In this document: positions 1 through 9,969 of the stretch, one piece after another
Layout: each line of letters starts with the position of its first letter
Numbering within the stretch: position 1 is the stretch's first letter
Assembly (NCBI RefSeq): GCF_030540765.1
Contig: NZ_JAUOEL010000005.1
Location: 248,001 to 312,000, forward strand
Length of the DNA: 64,000 nucleotides
DNA from: Flavivirga jejuensis
Lineage (GTDB): Bacteria; Bacteroidota; Bacteroidia; Flavobacteriales; Flavobacteriaceae
Direction: 5' to 3'
Program-made: the position numbers and the translations under genes
The notes under the pieces: model-generated
What the model was told of the DNA's origin: nothing
Databases searched by the model: none
Seen by the model: the letters and a program-made list of their open reading frames with translations, nothing else

Positions 1-3000
1 AAAAAGCAATAAGTTTTCTCCAGATAAGAATAACTTTAATTGATCGATACCGAATTTTTGAGAAACGTCCTTATCTAAGCTATAAGATATATTCGTGTTT
101 TTTAGTGCTATATATGAGGCGTCTGTTAACCATCTAGATGATAAAGAAGGAGATAAATCTGATTCACCATTTTCTAACCTAGGAACATCTGTTATATCTC
201 CAGGGTTTTGCCATGCGTTAAGCGCATCTGGATGTAATGATTCTCCATAAGCCCCTTCATGCATCATATTGGCGTACCCATAATCTAAAATATCGCCTCC
301 AATTTGGTAAGTAAATAAAAAGCTAAGATCTAAATTTTTATATTTAAAGGCGTTTGATACAGCTCCTATAATATCGGGTATTGAGGTAGCATCAACATAG
401 CCTTTTCCTGCTTCTTCAAAATTGTTTGTTGTTGCGTGGGTTCCATTTGCATTTAATACAGCTACACCAACTTCGTCATCAATTTCTTCATACATGTAAA
501 ATAAAGCATCGCCATTGCTTGGGTCTACACCTGCATAATCATATATGTAATAGTCATATCTTGAGCGCCCTGCTTCCCAACGTTTAGAGCCATCAATAAA
601 TGGAGCAGGGAGGTATGTAATTTCATTTTTAAGTGTTGAGGCTTGTATTCCCAAATTCCAAGAAAAGTTATCAGATTGAATAATTAGAGCATTTATTCCA
701 ACTTCAAAACCTTGGTTGTACAAATCTCCAACATTGTCAGGTGCTACAGTTTGACCTTCAGATCCTGGTATTGGTACATTATAAAGTAGATCAGATGATA
801 TTTTTTTATAAAATTCAAATGCACCCGTTAAGCGATTGTTAAATAGGCCATATTCTAAAGCAATATCAAAGCTTTCTGAGGTTTCCCATTGTAATTCAGA
901 ATTACCTGTAGTATCCCATCGTAATCCTGGAGTTCCAGCGTTTGAATAGATGGCATATAGCGGTTGAGAGATATAATAATTTAAACTTCCATCACTATTT
1001 TCTAATTGATCATTTCCTACACCTCCATAAGATGCTCTTAATTTTAAATTATTTACAAAAGATACATTATCCATAAAATTTTCTTGGCTAATTCTCCAAG
1101 AGCCCCCAATAGAGTAAAATGTACCCCATTTACTGTTTGTGAAAACAGAAGAGCCGTCTCTTCTTGCAGATGTGCTTAGGTAATAGCGACTATCAAAGTC
1201 GTAATTAAGTCTTCCTAAATAACCTTCAAGATTGTAGTCTGTACTACTACCATCTGCAGATAGAACTTCAGAAAAATTGTCTAGCTCATAAATACCAGCG
1301 ATGGTTTCTGTGCTTTTAAAAGCGCTGTTTTCTGAAAAATTTCTACTAAAACTTTCATGACCCAAAGTGATATCTAAATTGTGCTTCCCAAAAGTTGTGT
1401 TGTAATTAATTAATTGATTGAAGTTTTCCACAGTTCTTTTAAATCTAGCATCTTGAAACCTAGCTGTTGGAGATCCATCTCCAACAAGGGCATTTTCATA
1501 ACTTTGGTTTACACTGTCTTGAATATCTTGACCGTATAAAAAGCTTACTTTTAAACCTTCAATTATGGAGAAATCAGTATTGTATCTAAAACCATACTTA
1601 TTTCTTTTTGTGAGTTCGTTATTTAAAATGGCTTCTTCCAGGGCATTTCTTCCAACGTCTGTAGGTCTAGAGAGTATGCCTAATGTAGCATCACTTTCTC
1701 CTCTATCCCATCGAATGGCTCCAGTCTCGTCATAAAGATATGCTCCTGTATTTGGGTCTAGTAAGTATGGAGAGTAAATAGACCCCATATTTTTTGCAAA
1801 GGCAAAAACATTAGCGGCAGAGCTGCCTCTTGAAGGAGAACCTGTTGTTGTTTCTGATGTGAAGTATGCACCACCTCCCATAGATAACCAACCGGTCGCA
1901 TTAAAAACGGTATTTAACCGGGCTGTAGTTCTCTTATAAGAACTTTCAATTACGTATCCTTTTTCATCTAAATTAGATACTGAAAAAAATGCTGAGTGTT
2001 TGTCTCCACCTCCTGATACGTTAATAGAATGGTTTTGTCTTGTTCCTGTTCTTTCAAGAGCATCATACCAATCTAAATCTTGAGCTATAATTTGGGCATC
2101 TGGATTCAACTTGCCATCTATTCCTACTATTTGATCATTTGCAACATTAAAAGGGTTTCTTCCTAAACGGTTAAAAATGGTAGAAGAAGCTTCTATAGCT
2201 GCAGCTTCATCTCCTCCCAAAGAGTTTTTGTAAGCTTGCCACATTAGTTCGTAGTAATCACCAGGTCCAACAGCGTCATATTCATCAATGGCCTTTGTTA
2301 TAATTCCAAATTGGCTAGAAGCACTCACTTTAATAGCATTTTCTTTTTTTCCTTTTTTAGTTGTAATAATAACAACTCCATTTGCTGCCCGAGAACCATA
2401 AAGAGAGGTTGAAGCAGCATCTTTAAGTACTGTTAAGGACTCTATATCGTCTTGATTTAAAGTGTTTAAACCTCCTTGAAAAGATACGCCATCTACTATA
2501 TATAAAGGATCTGTCGATCCACTTAGTGTTCCAACACCTCTAATAACAATACTTGGTGAAGACCCTGGTTGTCCAGATGCAGAAATAAATTGCACACCTG
2601 TAGCATTTCCTTCAATAGCGGCTATTGGTGATGTTAAAGGTCTTGTTTCGAAACTTTCCGATTTAATAACACTAGCCGACCCCGTAAATGCTTCTTTTGT
2701 TGTAGTACCAAAAGCGACAATAACAACTTCTTCTAATGTAGAAACATCTTCGTTTAATGTTACATCGATTGAATTTGAATTTGTAATTTTAGTTTCGTAG
2801 GTTATGTATCCAATAAAGCTAAATACAAGAGTAGCTCCTAGATTAGCTTTAATTGAATATTTTCCATCAAAATCTGTTGTAATACCAGTAGCTGTACCTT
2901 TAATTAAGATTGTTGCTCCTGGAAGAGGTAAGCCAGAATCGTCTGAGACTATACCAGAAATTGTCTTTTCTTGTGCAAATGTTAGTTGCACAGCAAACGC

Positions 3001-3045
3001 TAAAAATAGCGTTATAATTCCACTAAATTTCGTTGTGTTTTTCAT
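1..3045 (-). CDS. SusC-like TonB-dependent outer-membrane receptor (3' partial)
   Basis: The minus strand is open from an ATG at 3045 down to base 1, where the window cuts it (1015 codons seen). It begins with a signal peptide ending near FAQEKTISG, then a carboxypeptidase-regulatory-like beta domain (GLPLPGATILIKGT), a TonB-box-like stretch, the plug (PLYIVDGVSF, then LKDAASTSLYGSRAANGV) and a long barrel. The last visible codons read FGIDQLKLFLSGENLL, a motif normally within about 100 residues of the SusC C-terminus, so only the tail is missing. SusC proteins import oligosaccharides or peptides with a SusD lipoprotein; the partner is probably just outside the window. Substrate is unknown. 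It is divergent from the 5-33 kb cluster. Confidence 0.93.
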   Translation of the reverse strand, partial: MKNTTKFSGIITLFLAFAVQLTFAQEKTISGIVSDDSGLPLPGATILIKGTATGITTDFDGKYSIKANLGATLVFSFIGYITYETKITNSNSIDVTLNEDVSTLEEVVIVAFGTTTKEAFTGSASVIKSESFETRPLTSPIAAIEGNATGVQFISASGQPGSSPSIVIRGVGTLSGSTDPLYIVDGVSFQGGLNTLNQDDIESLTVLKDAASTSLYGSRAANGVVIITTKKGKKENAIKVSASSQFGIITKAIDEYDAVGPGDYYELMWQAYKNSLGGDEAAAIEASSTIFNRLGRNPFNVANDQIVGIDGKLNPDAQIIAQDLDWYDALERTGTRQNHSINVSGGGDKHSAFFSVSNLDEKGYVIESSYKRTTARLNTVFNATGWLSMGGGAYFTSETTTGSPSRGSSAANVFAFAKNMGSIYSPYLLDPNTGAYLYDETGAIRWDRGESDATLGILSRPTDVGRNALEEAILNNELTKRNKYGFRYNTDFSIIEGLKVSFLYGQDIQDSVNQSYENALVGDGSPTARFQDARFKRTVENFNQLINYNTTFGKHNLDITLGHESFSRNFSENSAFKSTETIAGIYELDNFSEVLSADGSSTDYNLEGYLGRLNYDFDSRYYLSTSARRDGSSVFTNSKWGTFYSIGGSWRISQENFMDNVSFVNNLKLRASYGGVGNDQLENSDGSLNYYISQPLYAIYSNAGTPGLRWDTTGNSELQWETSESFDIALEYGLFNNRLTGAFEFYKKISSDLLYNVPIPGSEGQTVAPDNVGDLYNQGFEVGINALIIQSDNFSWNLGIQASTLKNEITYLPAPFIDGSKRWEAGRSRYDYYIYDYAGVDPSNGDALFYMYEEIDDEVGVAVLNANGTHATTNNFEEAGKGYVDATSIPDIIGAVSNAFKYKNLDLSFLFTYQIGGDILDYGYANMMHEGAYGESLHPDALNAWQNPGDITDVPRLENGESDLSPSLSSRWLTDASYIALKNTNISYSLDKDVSQKFGIDQLKLFLSGENLLLF

Positions 3046-3706
3046 ATAAAAATTTTTGAATTAGTTGTTTTAAAGTTCCTAATAATAAGCTATCGAAACA
3101 ATAAATAGCAATGAAATCTAAACCTTACATATTGATTTTTATCAAAATGATAAATACCATTGGAAACCTACAATCAACCTTATGTGAATCTTAAAATTTG
3201 ATAGTCTAAATTATGTATATCTTAAAATTTAATTCTCCACTATTATTGTGTACTAACTGTTATTATGAACCTTAAAATTATTTGCTTAGACCTGCTATCT
3301 ACTGCAGTGATAAAAGTTTGAAGTTTTTAAATAAAACGACTAAGCAATCATGTATTTAATTGGTTTTTAGTAATGTAATTTGTATTAATACTAGTTGTTA
3401 AAACAGAAAATATTAGATTAACACGTTGTGCATTTATAAAAAGATGAGGCATGAATGAAACTTATGCCAAAGTTAAAGGGGGGTAGGGCTACTTATATAT
3501 GTGTCTTGTTGGAAATACAGCAATATCATAATACCAATAAACGACTGTAGCCTTTTTCCACTTTTTTGCGCTGGATTGATTGATGTACCACCTAAGTCAG
3601 GGACTTTTTCGGAGAAATAAATATATGACACAAAATTTATCGCTAAGGGATTTAATTTTGTATTAGAAGGACAATTTTATGGTAACACCCAAATAACCTC
3701 CGTTAG

Positions 3707-3733
3707 AAAAGCACATCGGTAAAATGTGCTTTT
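3707..3733. terminator. Bidirectional terminator-like hairpin
   Basis: There is a perfect 10-bp inverted repeat, AAAAGCACAT / ATGTGCTTTT, with a 7-nt loop. The A-run on one side and T-run on the other fit an intrinsic terminator in either direction. No intact gene lies immediately beside it. Confidence 0.55.
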
Positions 3734-3873
3734 CATAAATCCAAATTATTTTAATTTGATGACTAACTCAAATAACCCCGTTAGTGCAGAAATTTTTTCC
3801 ATGCCCAATAGTTCTAGTGTGCACTAGCGCTTCGTCTTTAACGAGTGCCGTATTGAGTAAGCAATAAAAAGAT

Positions 3874-3903
3874 AAGCCACATTATAGCGATATAGTGTGG
3901 CTT
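3874..3903. terminator. Long hairpin with GCGA tetraloop, probable terminator
   Basis: A 13-bp stem (3874-3886 with 3891-3903, one T/C difference that becomes a G-U wobble in one RNA strand) closes a GCGA loop, a GNRA-type tetraloop. The right side runs into CTTTTTATC, so it could terminate plus-strand transcripts. No obvious gene ends here, which suggests it outlived a lost gene. Confidence 0.5.
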
Positions 3904-4043
3904 TTTATCTTCTTCGGGTAAATGCTCAATATCGTCAATACTCCGCTCTGCAAAGTCTCTCGATTTTGAGATCATTATAATTCGATTATTTATTTTATTC
4001 CTAGGTTACATTTTTATATATGTATAATAGAGTGACAATCTAA

Positions 4044-4232
4044 TTAATATAATATTTGAATTATGACATTTTTATCTTGAGGAATCATCAATTTATCTAA
4101 TTCCTTGCTAAGGACATATTGATGCTGTTCTTTTACAAACTCAGATATATTTTCAATTTGTAATATGTCGTTTTTGGCATATTTTTCAATCTTTTTATTT
4201 CGTATTCCTAATTGAATGGCTCTTCTCTCCAA
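4044..4232 (-). CDS. Short hypothetical ORF, doubtful
   Basis: A 62-codon open frame encodes a charged peptide (KKIEKYAKNDILQIENISEFVKE) with no family I recognise. It sits in decayed sequence next to an integrase fragment on the other strand and has no clear ribosome-binding site. It may be a remnant or chance frame. Confidence 0.18.
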   Translation of the reverse strand: MERRAIQLGIRNKKIEKYAKNDILQIENISEFVKEQHQYVLSKELDKLMIPQDKNVIIQILY

Positions 4233-4244
4233 CTTTGCACCACA

Positions 4245-4352
4245 TCTCTTTATATTGGGATTAAGGTAAATGGAAGAAGAGCAGAGTTACCACTGAAAAT
4301 AAAATCAGCTATTTCTGATTGGGACGTAAATAAAAATTATATAATAAATTAG
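4245..4352 (+). pseudogene. Remnant of a tyrosine recombinase (arm-binding domain)
   Basis: In one plus frame, about 30 codons read LYIGIKVNGRRAELPLKIK and then SAISDWDVNK before a TAG at 4350. This is the start of the arm-type DNA-binding domain of Bacteroidota phage/transposon integrases (pattern LYxRIxVNGKRAExSLKRxIxPxxWD). There is no start codon in place and no SAM-like or catalytic domain follows; the DeoR gene begins at once on the other strand. It is a decayed integrase scar marking past insertion at the edge of the 5-33 kb island. Confidence 0.6.
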
Positions 4353-4356
4353 ACTC

Positions 4357-5112
4357 TTAAAGAATTTTTACGCCTTGTAGAGAGTATTTATCTAAGATTG
4401 TAGAACTTGGATCCAGTTCTGTAATCAGAACATCTAGATCATTAATATCACATATTTTATATCTGTTAGATGTGTTAAGTTTTTCAGATATAGTTAATGA
4501 TACAAGCTTTTTCGAAGCCTTAATCATCGCTTTTTTCACCTGGGCAATCTCCCAATCGATTGCTGTGATTCCCTCGTTTACATCTAAATAACTTGTTCCT
4601 AGAAAACAAATATCTGCTTTAATCTCTGATAAAATATTAATAGAACTACCACCAGTTGCTAATTGAGACTTTCTTGATAGTTTTCCTCCAATAAAAATGA
4701 CGTCTTCATGCTCTGAAATATTATTAAGTAACTCTATTGCCATAGGCAAGCTAGGCGTAAAAAATGTTAGATTTAAATTTTTAGGAATTAGTTTGATTAA
4801 CTCTAAATTAGTGGATCCTCCACTAATTAAAACGATATCTCCTTTGTTAAGTAAAGATATTCCTTTTTGAGCGATGATTGTTTTGCTTCCTAACTCGTAA
4901 ACTTCTCTATTTCTTCCCGAATAGATATTAAATCCATTGGATACTGCACCACCATGTACTTTTTTTAATTTTTGTAAACCATCTAGTTCAGTAATATCTC
5001 TTCTCGCTGTATCAATGGATACTTTTAAAATCCCGGCCAAATCGGTTAAAAGCACTCTATTATGAATATGTACTTCGTTTAGAATAATTTGTTGTCGTTG
5101 TTTTTTATTCAA
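4357..5112 (-). CDS. DeoR/GlpR-family transcriptional regulator
   Basis: This 251-residue protein has the normal DeoR length. Residues 1-57 form the N-terminal HTH (LAGILKVSIDTARRDITEL), followed by KVHGGA and the DeoRC sensor domain with the phosphosugar-site motif ISGGSTNLEL near residue 95 and the LGTSYLDVNEGIT segment. Family members sense phosphorylated sugars. It is divergent from the SusC gene at 5319 and lies upstream of an amino-sugar salvage train, so an amino-sugar phosphate such as GlcNAc-6-P or MurNAc-6-P is a reasonable effector; that is inference. Confidence 0.9.
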   Translation of the reverse strand: MNKKQRQQIILNEVHIHNRVLLTDLAGILKVSIDTARRDITELDGLQKLKKVHGGAVSNGFNIYSGRNREVYELGSKTIIAQKGISLLNKGDIVLISGGSTNLELIKLIPKNLNLTFFTPSLPMAIELLNNISEHEDVIFIGGKLSRKSQLATGGSSINILSEIKADICFLGTSYLDVNEGITAIDWEIAQVKKAMIKASKKLVSLTISEKLNTSNRYKICDINDLDVLITELDPSSTILDKYSLQGVKIL

Positions 5113-5257
5113 TTATAAAGTATTTGTATGTTAATTTTAAGCGTTCGCAATATAAAAAAATACTCTAATATCGCGCAATTAAGCTGCAAAACAAATCAAA
5201 AATTGCTGTTTTATAGATGAAAAGCATGTGAAAGCAATATTTATTTGCTGTTATTTA

Positions 5258-5287
5258 TTGCAAAATAATTTTATTGCTATATATTTG
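5258..5287 (+). promoter_or_regulatory. Bacteroidota-type promoter for the SusC/SusD operon
   Basis: TTG at 5258-5260 (-33) and TATATTTG at 5280-5287 (-7, TAnnTTTG consensus) are 19 bp apart, the usual spacing for the primary sigma factor of this phylum. Transcription should start near 5293, which rules out the upstream ATG at 5274 as the start of the SusC gene and supports 5319. Confidence 0.65.
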
Positions 5288-5318
5288 TGTCAAACAACTA
5301 ACTTTTAAACAAAATCTC

Positions 5319-8300
5319 ATGAAAAAAACAAATGAAAGCTTCTCATGCTTTAAGAGAGTTCAATTCATAAACAGTTTGTTAGTGTTTATGTTATTTGGAT
5401 TTACAATTCATGGTCAGACAGACTATAAACTACAAGGTAATGTCGTTGATGATTTGGGACAACCAGTGCTTGGGGTGACTGTTCAGATTAAAAACACAAG
5501 CCATGGGGCAATTACTGATTTTGATGGTAGCTATAAGTTGCAAGCAAATCTAAACGCCCGTAGTTATGTACTTGTTTTTAGATCATTAGGTTTAACTACA
5601 AAAGAAGTCACACTAACGCTTGGTGCTCAAACGGAAGTTGTAACCGATGTTATTATGACCACAGATATTTTAGGGCTTGATGCTGTTGTGATTACTGGAG
5701 TAGGGGCATTAACAGCAAAAAAACAACTTGGAAACACTATTTCAACTGTTGAAGGATTAGATATTGCTCAATCTGGCTCGGTAGATATAACTGCTGGTCT
5801 TTCTGGAAAGTTGGCTGGAATTCAAGTTACACAAAACTCAGGTGATCCTGCTGGGGGTATTAGTGTTCGGTTAAGAAGTGCAAGTACAGTTAATGGTAGT
5901 TCGGATCCATTATATATTATTGATGGGGTATTTGTTAATAACAATTCTACTAATGTTTTGAATGTAACCAGTGTGATGCAAAACCGACTTTCAGATATTA
6001 ATCCACAAGATATAGATAGAATTGAGATAATAAAAGGATCTGCAGCTGCAGCGTTATATGGCGCCAGAGCTGGTAATGGTGTTGTACAGATTTTTACAAA
6101 AAAAGGGAAATCAGGAAAACCTGTAATTACATTATCTAGTAGTGTGAATTTTAATTCACTAAGAAAGAAACGTGATTTTAATCAGGAACCTTTTGACTGG
6201 GCATCAAGTGATATTACGGTTCTTGATAAAGTGCCTGTAACAAGGTACGATTATCAAGATATGGTATTTGAAAATTCAACAGGAACCGATAATTATGTTT
6301 CGATTGCGGGAGGAAAAGACGATACAAACTACTTTGCTTCATTTTCTTATTTAAAGAATGATGGAATTCTCAAAAGCACTGATTTTGAAAGAGAGGCAGG
6401 AAGAGTAAGAATTAATCAAGTCATTAATGATTGGGCGTCTACTTCTATAGGAACCTATTTTTCTACAAGCAGAAGTCAAGATCTGCCTAATGGAGGTTAT
6501 GAATTTGGACCATTACCAACTATATTATTTACAAATAATATCATTGATCCAAATCGTGATGTGGATGGAAATTATCCTAATCTGACCTTTTATCCAAACA
6601 TTTTAGAATATATTGATACTTTTGATTTTCATCAAAATAATAATAGAATTATTAGTGATGTGCAAGTTAATCTAAAACCAGCAGATGGTCTTAAAATAAA
6701 CTACACTCTTGGTTATGACAATGCTGAATCTATAGGTAGTACGTATGTTCCTATTGGCACCAATACGGTTTTATTAGGTAGTGCTAGTACCTCTACAATT
6801 AGTAACAAGCTAGTAAATAGTGATTTAAATGCTTCTTATGATAAAAAGATAGGAGAGTATATAAAATCTACAACAGCAATTGGGGGCTCTTGGCAATCAG
6901 AGAAGATTTTAGAACGTTCAATTTCAGGAACAGGATTGGCAGTAGGTATAGAAACTACAGATGGTGCAGCTTCTATCTCCACTAGGGAATTAAGAAGTGA
7001 AGTAACATTTTGGGGAGGCTTTTTACAACAAACTTTTGGTTTTAGTAATAAGCTTTTTATAACTGGTGCGATTAGACTTGATGGGGCTTCAGTATTTGCT
7101 CCAAAGGAAAGAACGCAATTTTTTCCAAAAGCTAGTATGTCTTACTTAGTTTCTGATGAAGATTTTTGGGAAAATAGTTTTGGAAGTACCATCAATAGTT
7201 TTAAGTTTAGAGCAGCTTGGGGAGAAGGAGGTAATCTTACTGGTATTAAAGCTTTCGATCGGTTTACACGTTATTCGCCAGGAAGTATTGATGGGAATTC
7301 TGGCGTTGTTGCTCCCACCCTACTTGGGAATCCTGATTTAAAACCTGAAAGACAATCTGAATTGGAATTCGGTATTGACATGGGATTGTTTAATAATAAG
7401 ATAGGAATTGAGCTTACTTATTATAAACAAGATATAACAGATCTTTTATTAGAAAGAATATTATCTCCTTCAACCGGCTCAGGCACAAGGATCGAAAATA
7501 TTGGAACGATGACTAACAGAGGTTTTGAGGCATTAATTACAGCCACACCAATTCAAACAAAAGATTTTAGTTGGTCTATTACTGGAACATACTCCACAAA
7601 TAAAAACGAAGTAAATGATATAGAAGGAGAGCAATTTGGAATTGGGAATTTTGGGTTTTCTGTTGCTAAAAATGGTAATCCTTTAGGTGTTTTTTACCAA
7701 GGGTATTATGCAAGAAATTCGGATGGAAGTTTACTTTTAACTTCAGGAGGTCTTCCTCAAAGAGAAAAAGGGTCTTTCGATGTAAATGGAAACCCCGTTC
7801 CAGAAAGAGACGCATCAGGACAACCAAGTGGTGCTAATTTAAGCAAGGTTATTGGAGATCCAAATCCAGATTTTATAGCTTCTTTAACTAATGAGTTTAG
7901 ATACAAAAACTTTTCATTCAGAATTCAACTTGATGCTGTTCAAGGTAATGATATTTTAAGCTGGGATACCCGTATGTTCTATAATTTTGGTGGTGGAAGT
8001 GCTACAGCTAGTGAATTAAGAGGAGACGAAGTTCGTGGAACTGGAGCGGCTAAATTTGGTATTGCTGAATCTTATATTGAAGACGGGTCTTATGTTAAGC
8101 TTCGTGAAATATCAGCTTCATATTTATTAAATAGACCTTTTGAAGGTGTTAGCAATATTAAATTAAGCTTAACGGGGCGTAATTTGTTTTCTATAGATAA
8201 TTTCTCAGGATATGATCCAGAAGTAAATATGGATGCACAAAACAATGGCTCCAGAGGTGGTGTTATGGGGTTAGTCCCAATACCTAGTGTCATTAAATTT

Positions 8301-8321
8301 GGTGTAACAGCTACTTTTTAA
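5319..8321 (+). CDS. SusC-like TonB-dependent receptor
   Basis: This 1000-residue outer-membrane importer starts at MKKTNESFS; an in-frame ATG 45 bp upstream overlaps the promoter and is rejected. A signal peptide ends near FTIHGQ. Then come the carboxypeptidase-regulatory-like domain (GNVVDDLGQPVLGVTVQIKN), the plug (PLYIIDGVFV, IEIIKGSAAAALYGARAGNGV) and a 22-strand-type barrel ending VIKFGVTATF with the usual terminal Phe. It has no STN signalling extension, so it is probably not driven by an ECF sigma. The SusD partner follows 26 bp downstream. Position upstream of the peptidoglycan-salvage train suggests import of cell-wall glycans or muropeptides; that is inference. Confidence 0.95.
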   Translation: MKKTNESFSCFKRVQFINSLLVFMLFGFTIHGQTDYKLQGNVVDDLGQPVLGVTVQIKNTSHGAITDFDGSYKLQANLNARSYVLVFRSLGLTTKEVTLTLGAQTEVVTDVIMTTDILGLDAVVITGVGALTAKKQLGNTISTVEGLDIAQSGSVDITAGLSGKLAGIQVTQNSGDPAGGISVRLRSASTVNGSSDPLYIIDGVFVNNNSTNVLNVTSVMQNRLSDINPQDIDRIEIIKGSAAAALYGARAGNGVVQIFTKKGKSGKPVITLSSSVNFNSLRKKRDFNQEPFDWASSDITVLDKVPVTRYDYQDMVFENSTGTDNYVSIAGGKDDTNYFASFSYLKNDGILKSTDFEREAGRVRINQVINDWASTSIGTYFSTSRSQDLPNGGYEFGPLPTILFTNNIIDPNRDVDGNYPNLTFYPNILEYIDTFDFHQNNNRIISDVQVNLKPADGLKINYTLGYDNAESIGSTYVPIGTNTVLLGSASTSTISNKLVNSDLNASYDKKIGEYIKSTTAIGGSWQSEKILERSISGTGLAVGIETTDGAASISTRELRSEVTFWGGFLQQTFGFSNKLFITGAIRLDGASVFAPKERTQFFPKASMSYLVSDEDFWENSFGSTINSFKFRAAWGEGGNLTGIKAFDRFTRYSPGSIDGNSGVVAPTLLGNPDLKPERQSELEFGIDMGLFNNKIGIELTYYKQDITDLLLERILSPSTGSGTRIENIGTMTNRGFEALITATPIQTKDFSWSITGTYSTNKNEVNDIEGEQFGIGNFGFSVAKNGNPLGVFYQGYYARNSDGSLLLTSGGLPQREKGSFDVNGNPVPERDASGQPSGANLSKVIGDPNPDFIASLTNEFRYKNFSFRIQLDAVQGNDILSWDTRMFYNFGGGSATASELRGDEVRGTGAAKFGIAESYIEDGSYVKLREISASYLLNRPFEGVSNIKLSLTGRNLFSIDNFSGYDPEVNMDAQNNGSRGGVMGLVPIPSVIKFGVTATF

Positions 8322-8347
8322 GTATCAAAATCAATAAATTTTAAAAT

Positions 8348-9697
8348 ATGAAAAATATAAAAATATATACAATCGTAAGTGTTTTGCTTATAGGTAGTTG
8401 TTTATTTACAGCATGCGAAACTGATTTTGAAAATCCAAACAATCCTATTGAGGAGGTTGTTCTGCAAACAAAGGAAGGTCTCTTTGCATTAGCTACTGGA
8501 ATTAGACAATACTACTCAGTAACTGCATTGAGGCAAGTCATAGAAGCCCCAGGAATTACTACAAGAGAGCTGGGAGTAACCAATACGTTTTTAAACATTA
8601 ATGAACTCGCTAAAGGAGGCGCCGAATTACCTAGTGAAAGTGGTGGTATTACAAACCCTTGGGTGAATCTTTTACGTGCCAAAGGAATGGCAGAATCATT
8701 AATTAATGGTGCTAATACCGTAGAGCTTACCGATGGGACTAAAGCAGGGCTTTTGGCTTATGGGAATTTATTTAAGGCCATGTGTCTGGGATCATTAATT
8801 CAGATGTTCGAGCAAGTTCCAATAGATAATGCTCTAGATGGACAAGCACCTTTTAGTGATCGGGCAACGGTACTAGCTGAATGCATTGCGTTACTAGAAG
8901 ATGCGCTTGATGTATTATCTGCTACAGCTATGTCTGATGATTTTAAATCAAGTGTTCTTTGGAATGACATTAATTTACAAAAAACAATTAATGCATTCCT
9001 TTCTAGATATCATTTGTTAGCAGGTAATTATACAGAAGCTATTACTGCTGCAGATACCGTATTAGATGATATTAGTCTTCCAATTAATTCAATGTGGGTC
9101 TTTGATGCTAATAATCAAAACCCTATTTGGAATAGAACCGTTAACTCAGAAGATCTAAACCCACAAACTAATTTTGGATTACTAGGGATGTATATTCCTG
9201 AAGTAGGAGATGGTCGGATTGATTTTTATCTAGGTGCAGGCGCTGGAAATGCAAATGCCGATGCTGGCGGTCAGGCTTTAAGTGAAATGCTTGGCTTTTT
9301 TGCTACGAGTACAACATCTATTCCAATCTATCTTCCTGGTGAAATGATGTTAAACAAGGCAGAAGCCTATGCGAGACAAGATCAATTGAGTAATGCCGTT
9401 ATTCAATTAGATTTAGTAAGACAAAAAAATGATGATCCTCTTGGTGTTAACGCTGACCTTCCTGCCTGGACGGGTAATGCTGCAAGTCAGGTAGACATTT
9501 TGGAAGAAATATATAAGAACAGATCTATTGAGCTCTTTTTAACAGGCATGAGGCACGAGGATAGTAAAAGATTTCATCCTGATTTTGTAGTGCCTTCTGC
9601 AGCCAATACGACTAACGAAAGGAATAGGAACTTTTACCCCTATCCAAGTATAGAAAGAGAAAATAATCAAAATACACCTTCAGATCCATCCATCTAA
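8348..9697 (+). CDS. SusD/RagB-like surface lipoprotein
   Basis: A lipoprotein signal ends LFTAC with the lipidated Cys at residue 23, followed by an acidic tail (ETDFE) typical of surface export. The body is the TPR-rich SusD fold with the family C-terminal segment (NKAEAYARQDQLSNAVIQLDLVR, then IYKNRSIELFLTGMRHEDSKRF). At 449 residues it is at the short end for the family. It pairs with the SusC just upstream to bind substrate at the surface. A hairpin terminator follows. Confidence 0.93.
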   Translation: MKNIKIYTIVSVLLIGSCLFTACETDFENPNNPIEEVVLQTKEGLFALATGIRQYYSVTALRQVIEAPGITTRELGVTNTFLNINELAKGGAELPSESGGITNPWVNLLRAKGMAESLINGANTVELTDGTKAGLLAYGNLFKAMCLGSLIQMFEQVPIDNALDGQAPFSDRATVLAECIALLEDALDVLSATAMSDDFKSSVLWNDINLQKTINAFLSRYHLLAGNYTEAITAADTVLDDISLPINSMWVFDANNQNPIWNRTVNSEDLNPQTNFGLLGMYIPEVGDGRIDFYLGAGAGNANADAGGQALSEMLGFFATSTTSIPIYLPGEMMLNKAEAYARQDQLSNAVIQLDLVRQKNDDPLGVNADLPAWTGNAASQVDILEEIYKNRSIELFLTGMRHEDSKRFHPDFVVPSAANTTNERNRNFYPYPSIERENNQNTPSDPSI

Positions 9698-9709
9698 AAT
9701 ATTAGTTTT

Positions 9710-9761
9710 TTTAAGTTTGTGTGTAAGAGTAGTAGTAATACTGCTCTTACACCAACTTAAA
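9710..9761 (+). terminator. Large stem-loop after the SusC/SusD operon
   Basis: Nested inverted repeats TTTAAGTT/AACTTAAA (outer) and GTGTAAGAG/CTCTTACAC (inner), with an AGTA/TACT tip, form a long hairpin 13 bp after the SusD stop. There is no strong T-run, so it may attenuate or protect the 3' end rather than fully stop transcription into the salvage genes 200 bp on. The rest of the 9698-9969 gap shows nothing else. Confidence 0.5.
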
Positions 9762-9969
9762 TTTCAAAAATGGTGTATAATAAATAATTTGAATTATTTT
9801 TTGTTTCATATAAGTGAAAAATAAACAGTTATATGCGACGTTTTGATGCTTATTGGTGTTACATACAATACTAATTATTAAATCCTAAATTTAATTTTTA
9901 ATTAAGGATACTAAAAAATCACTTCAATATATTCAGAAATACGTATTAAAAAATAAACGTTATTAAATC

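Larger units (their letters stand above)
3046..4243. other. Gene-poor intergenic region with decayed sequence
   Basis: About 1.2 kb holds no convincing gene. It has two strong hairpins, at 3707-3733 and 3874-3903. A short near-direct repeat, CAAATAACC(T/C)CCGTTAG-like, lies at about 3690 and 3770. A minus-strand stretch near 3480-3600 translates in one frame to a protein-like but stop-bounded fragment (around KVPDLGGTSINPAQ) that I cannot assign. Together with the integrase fragment just downstream, this suggests leftovers of mobile or lost genes. Confidence 0.4.

Noticed and set aside
2804-3049. Plus-strand open frame of 81 codons
   Set aside because: It is the complement of the N-terminal part of the SusC gene (1-3045, minus), whose signal peptide and domains are clear.
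5274-5318. Upstream start for the SusC gene at 5274
   Set aside because: It lies inside the -7 promoter box and gives no sensible signal peptide; MKKTNES at 5319 does.
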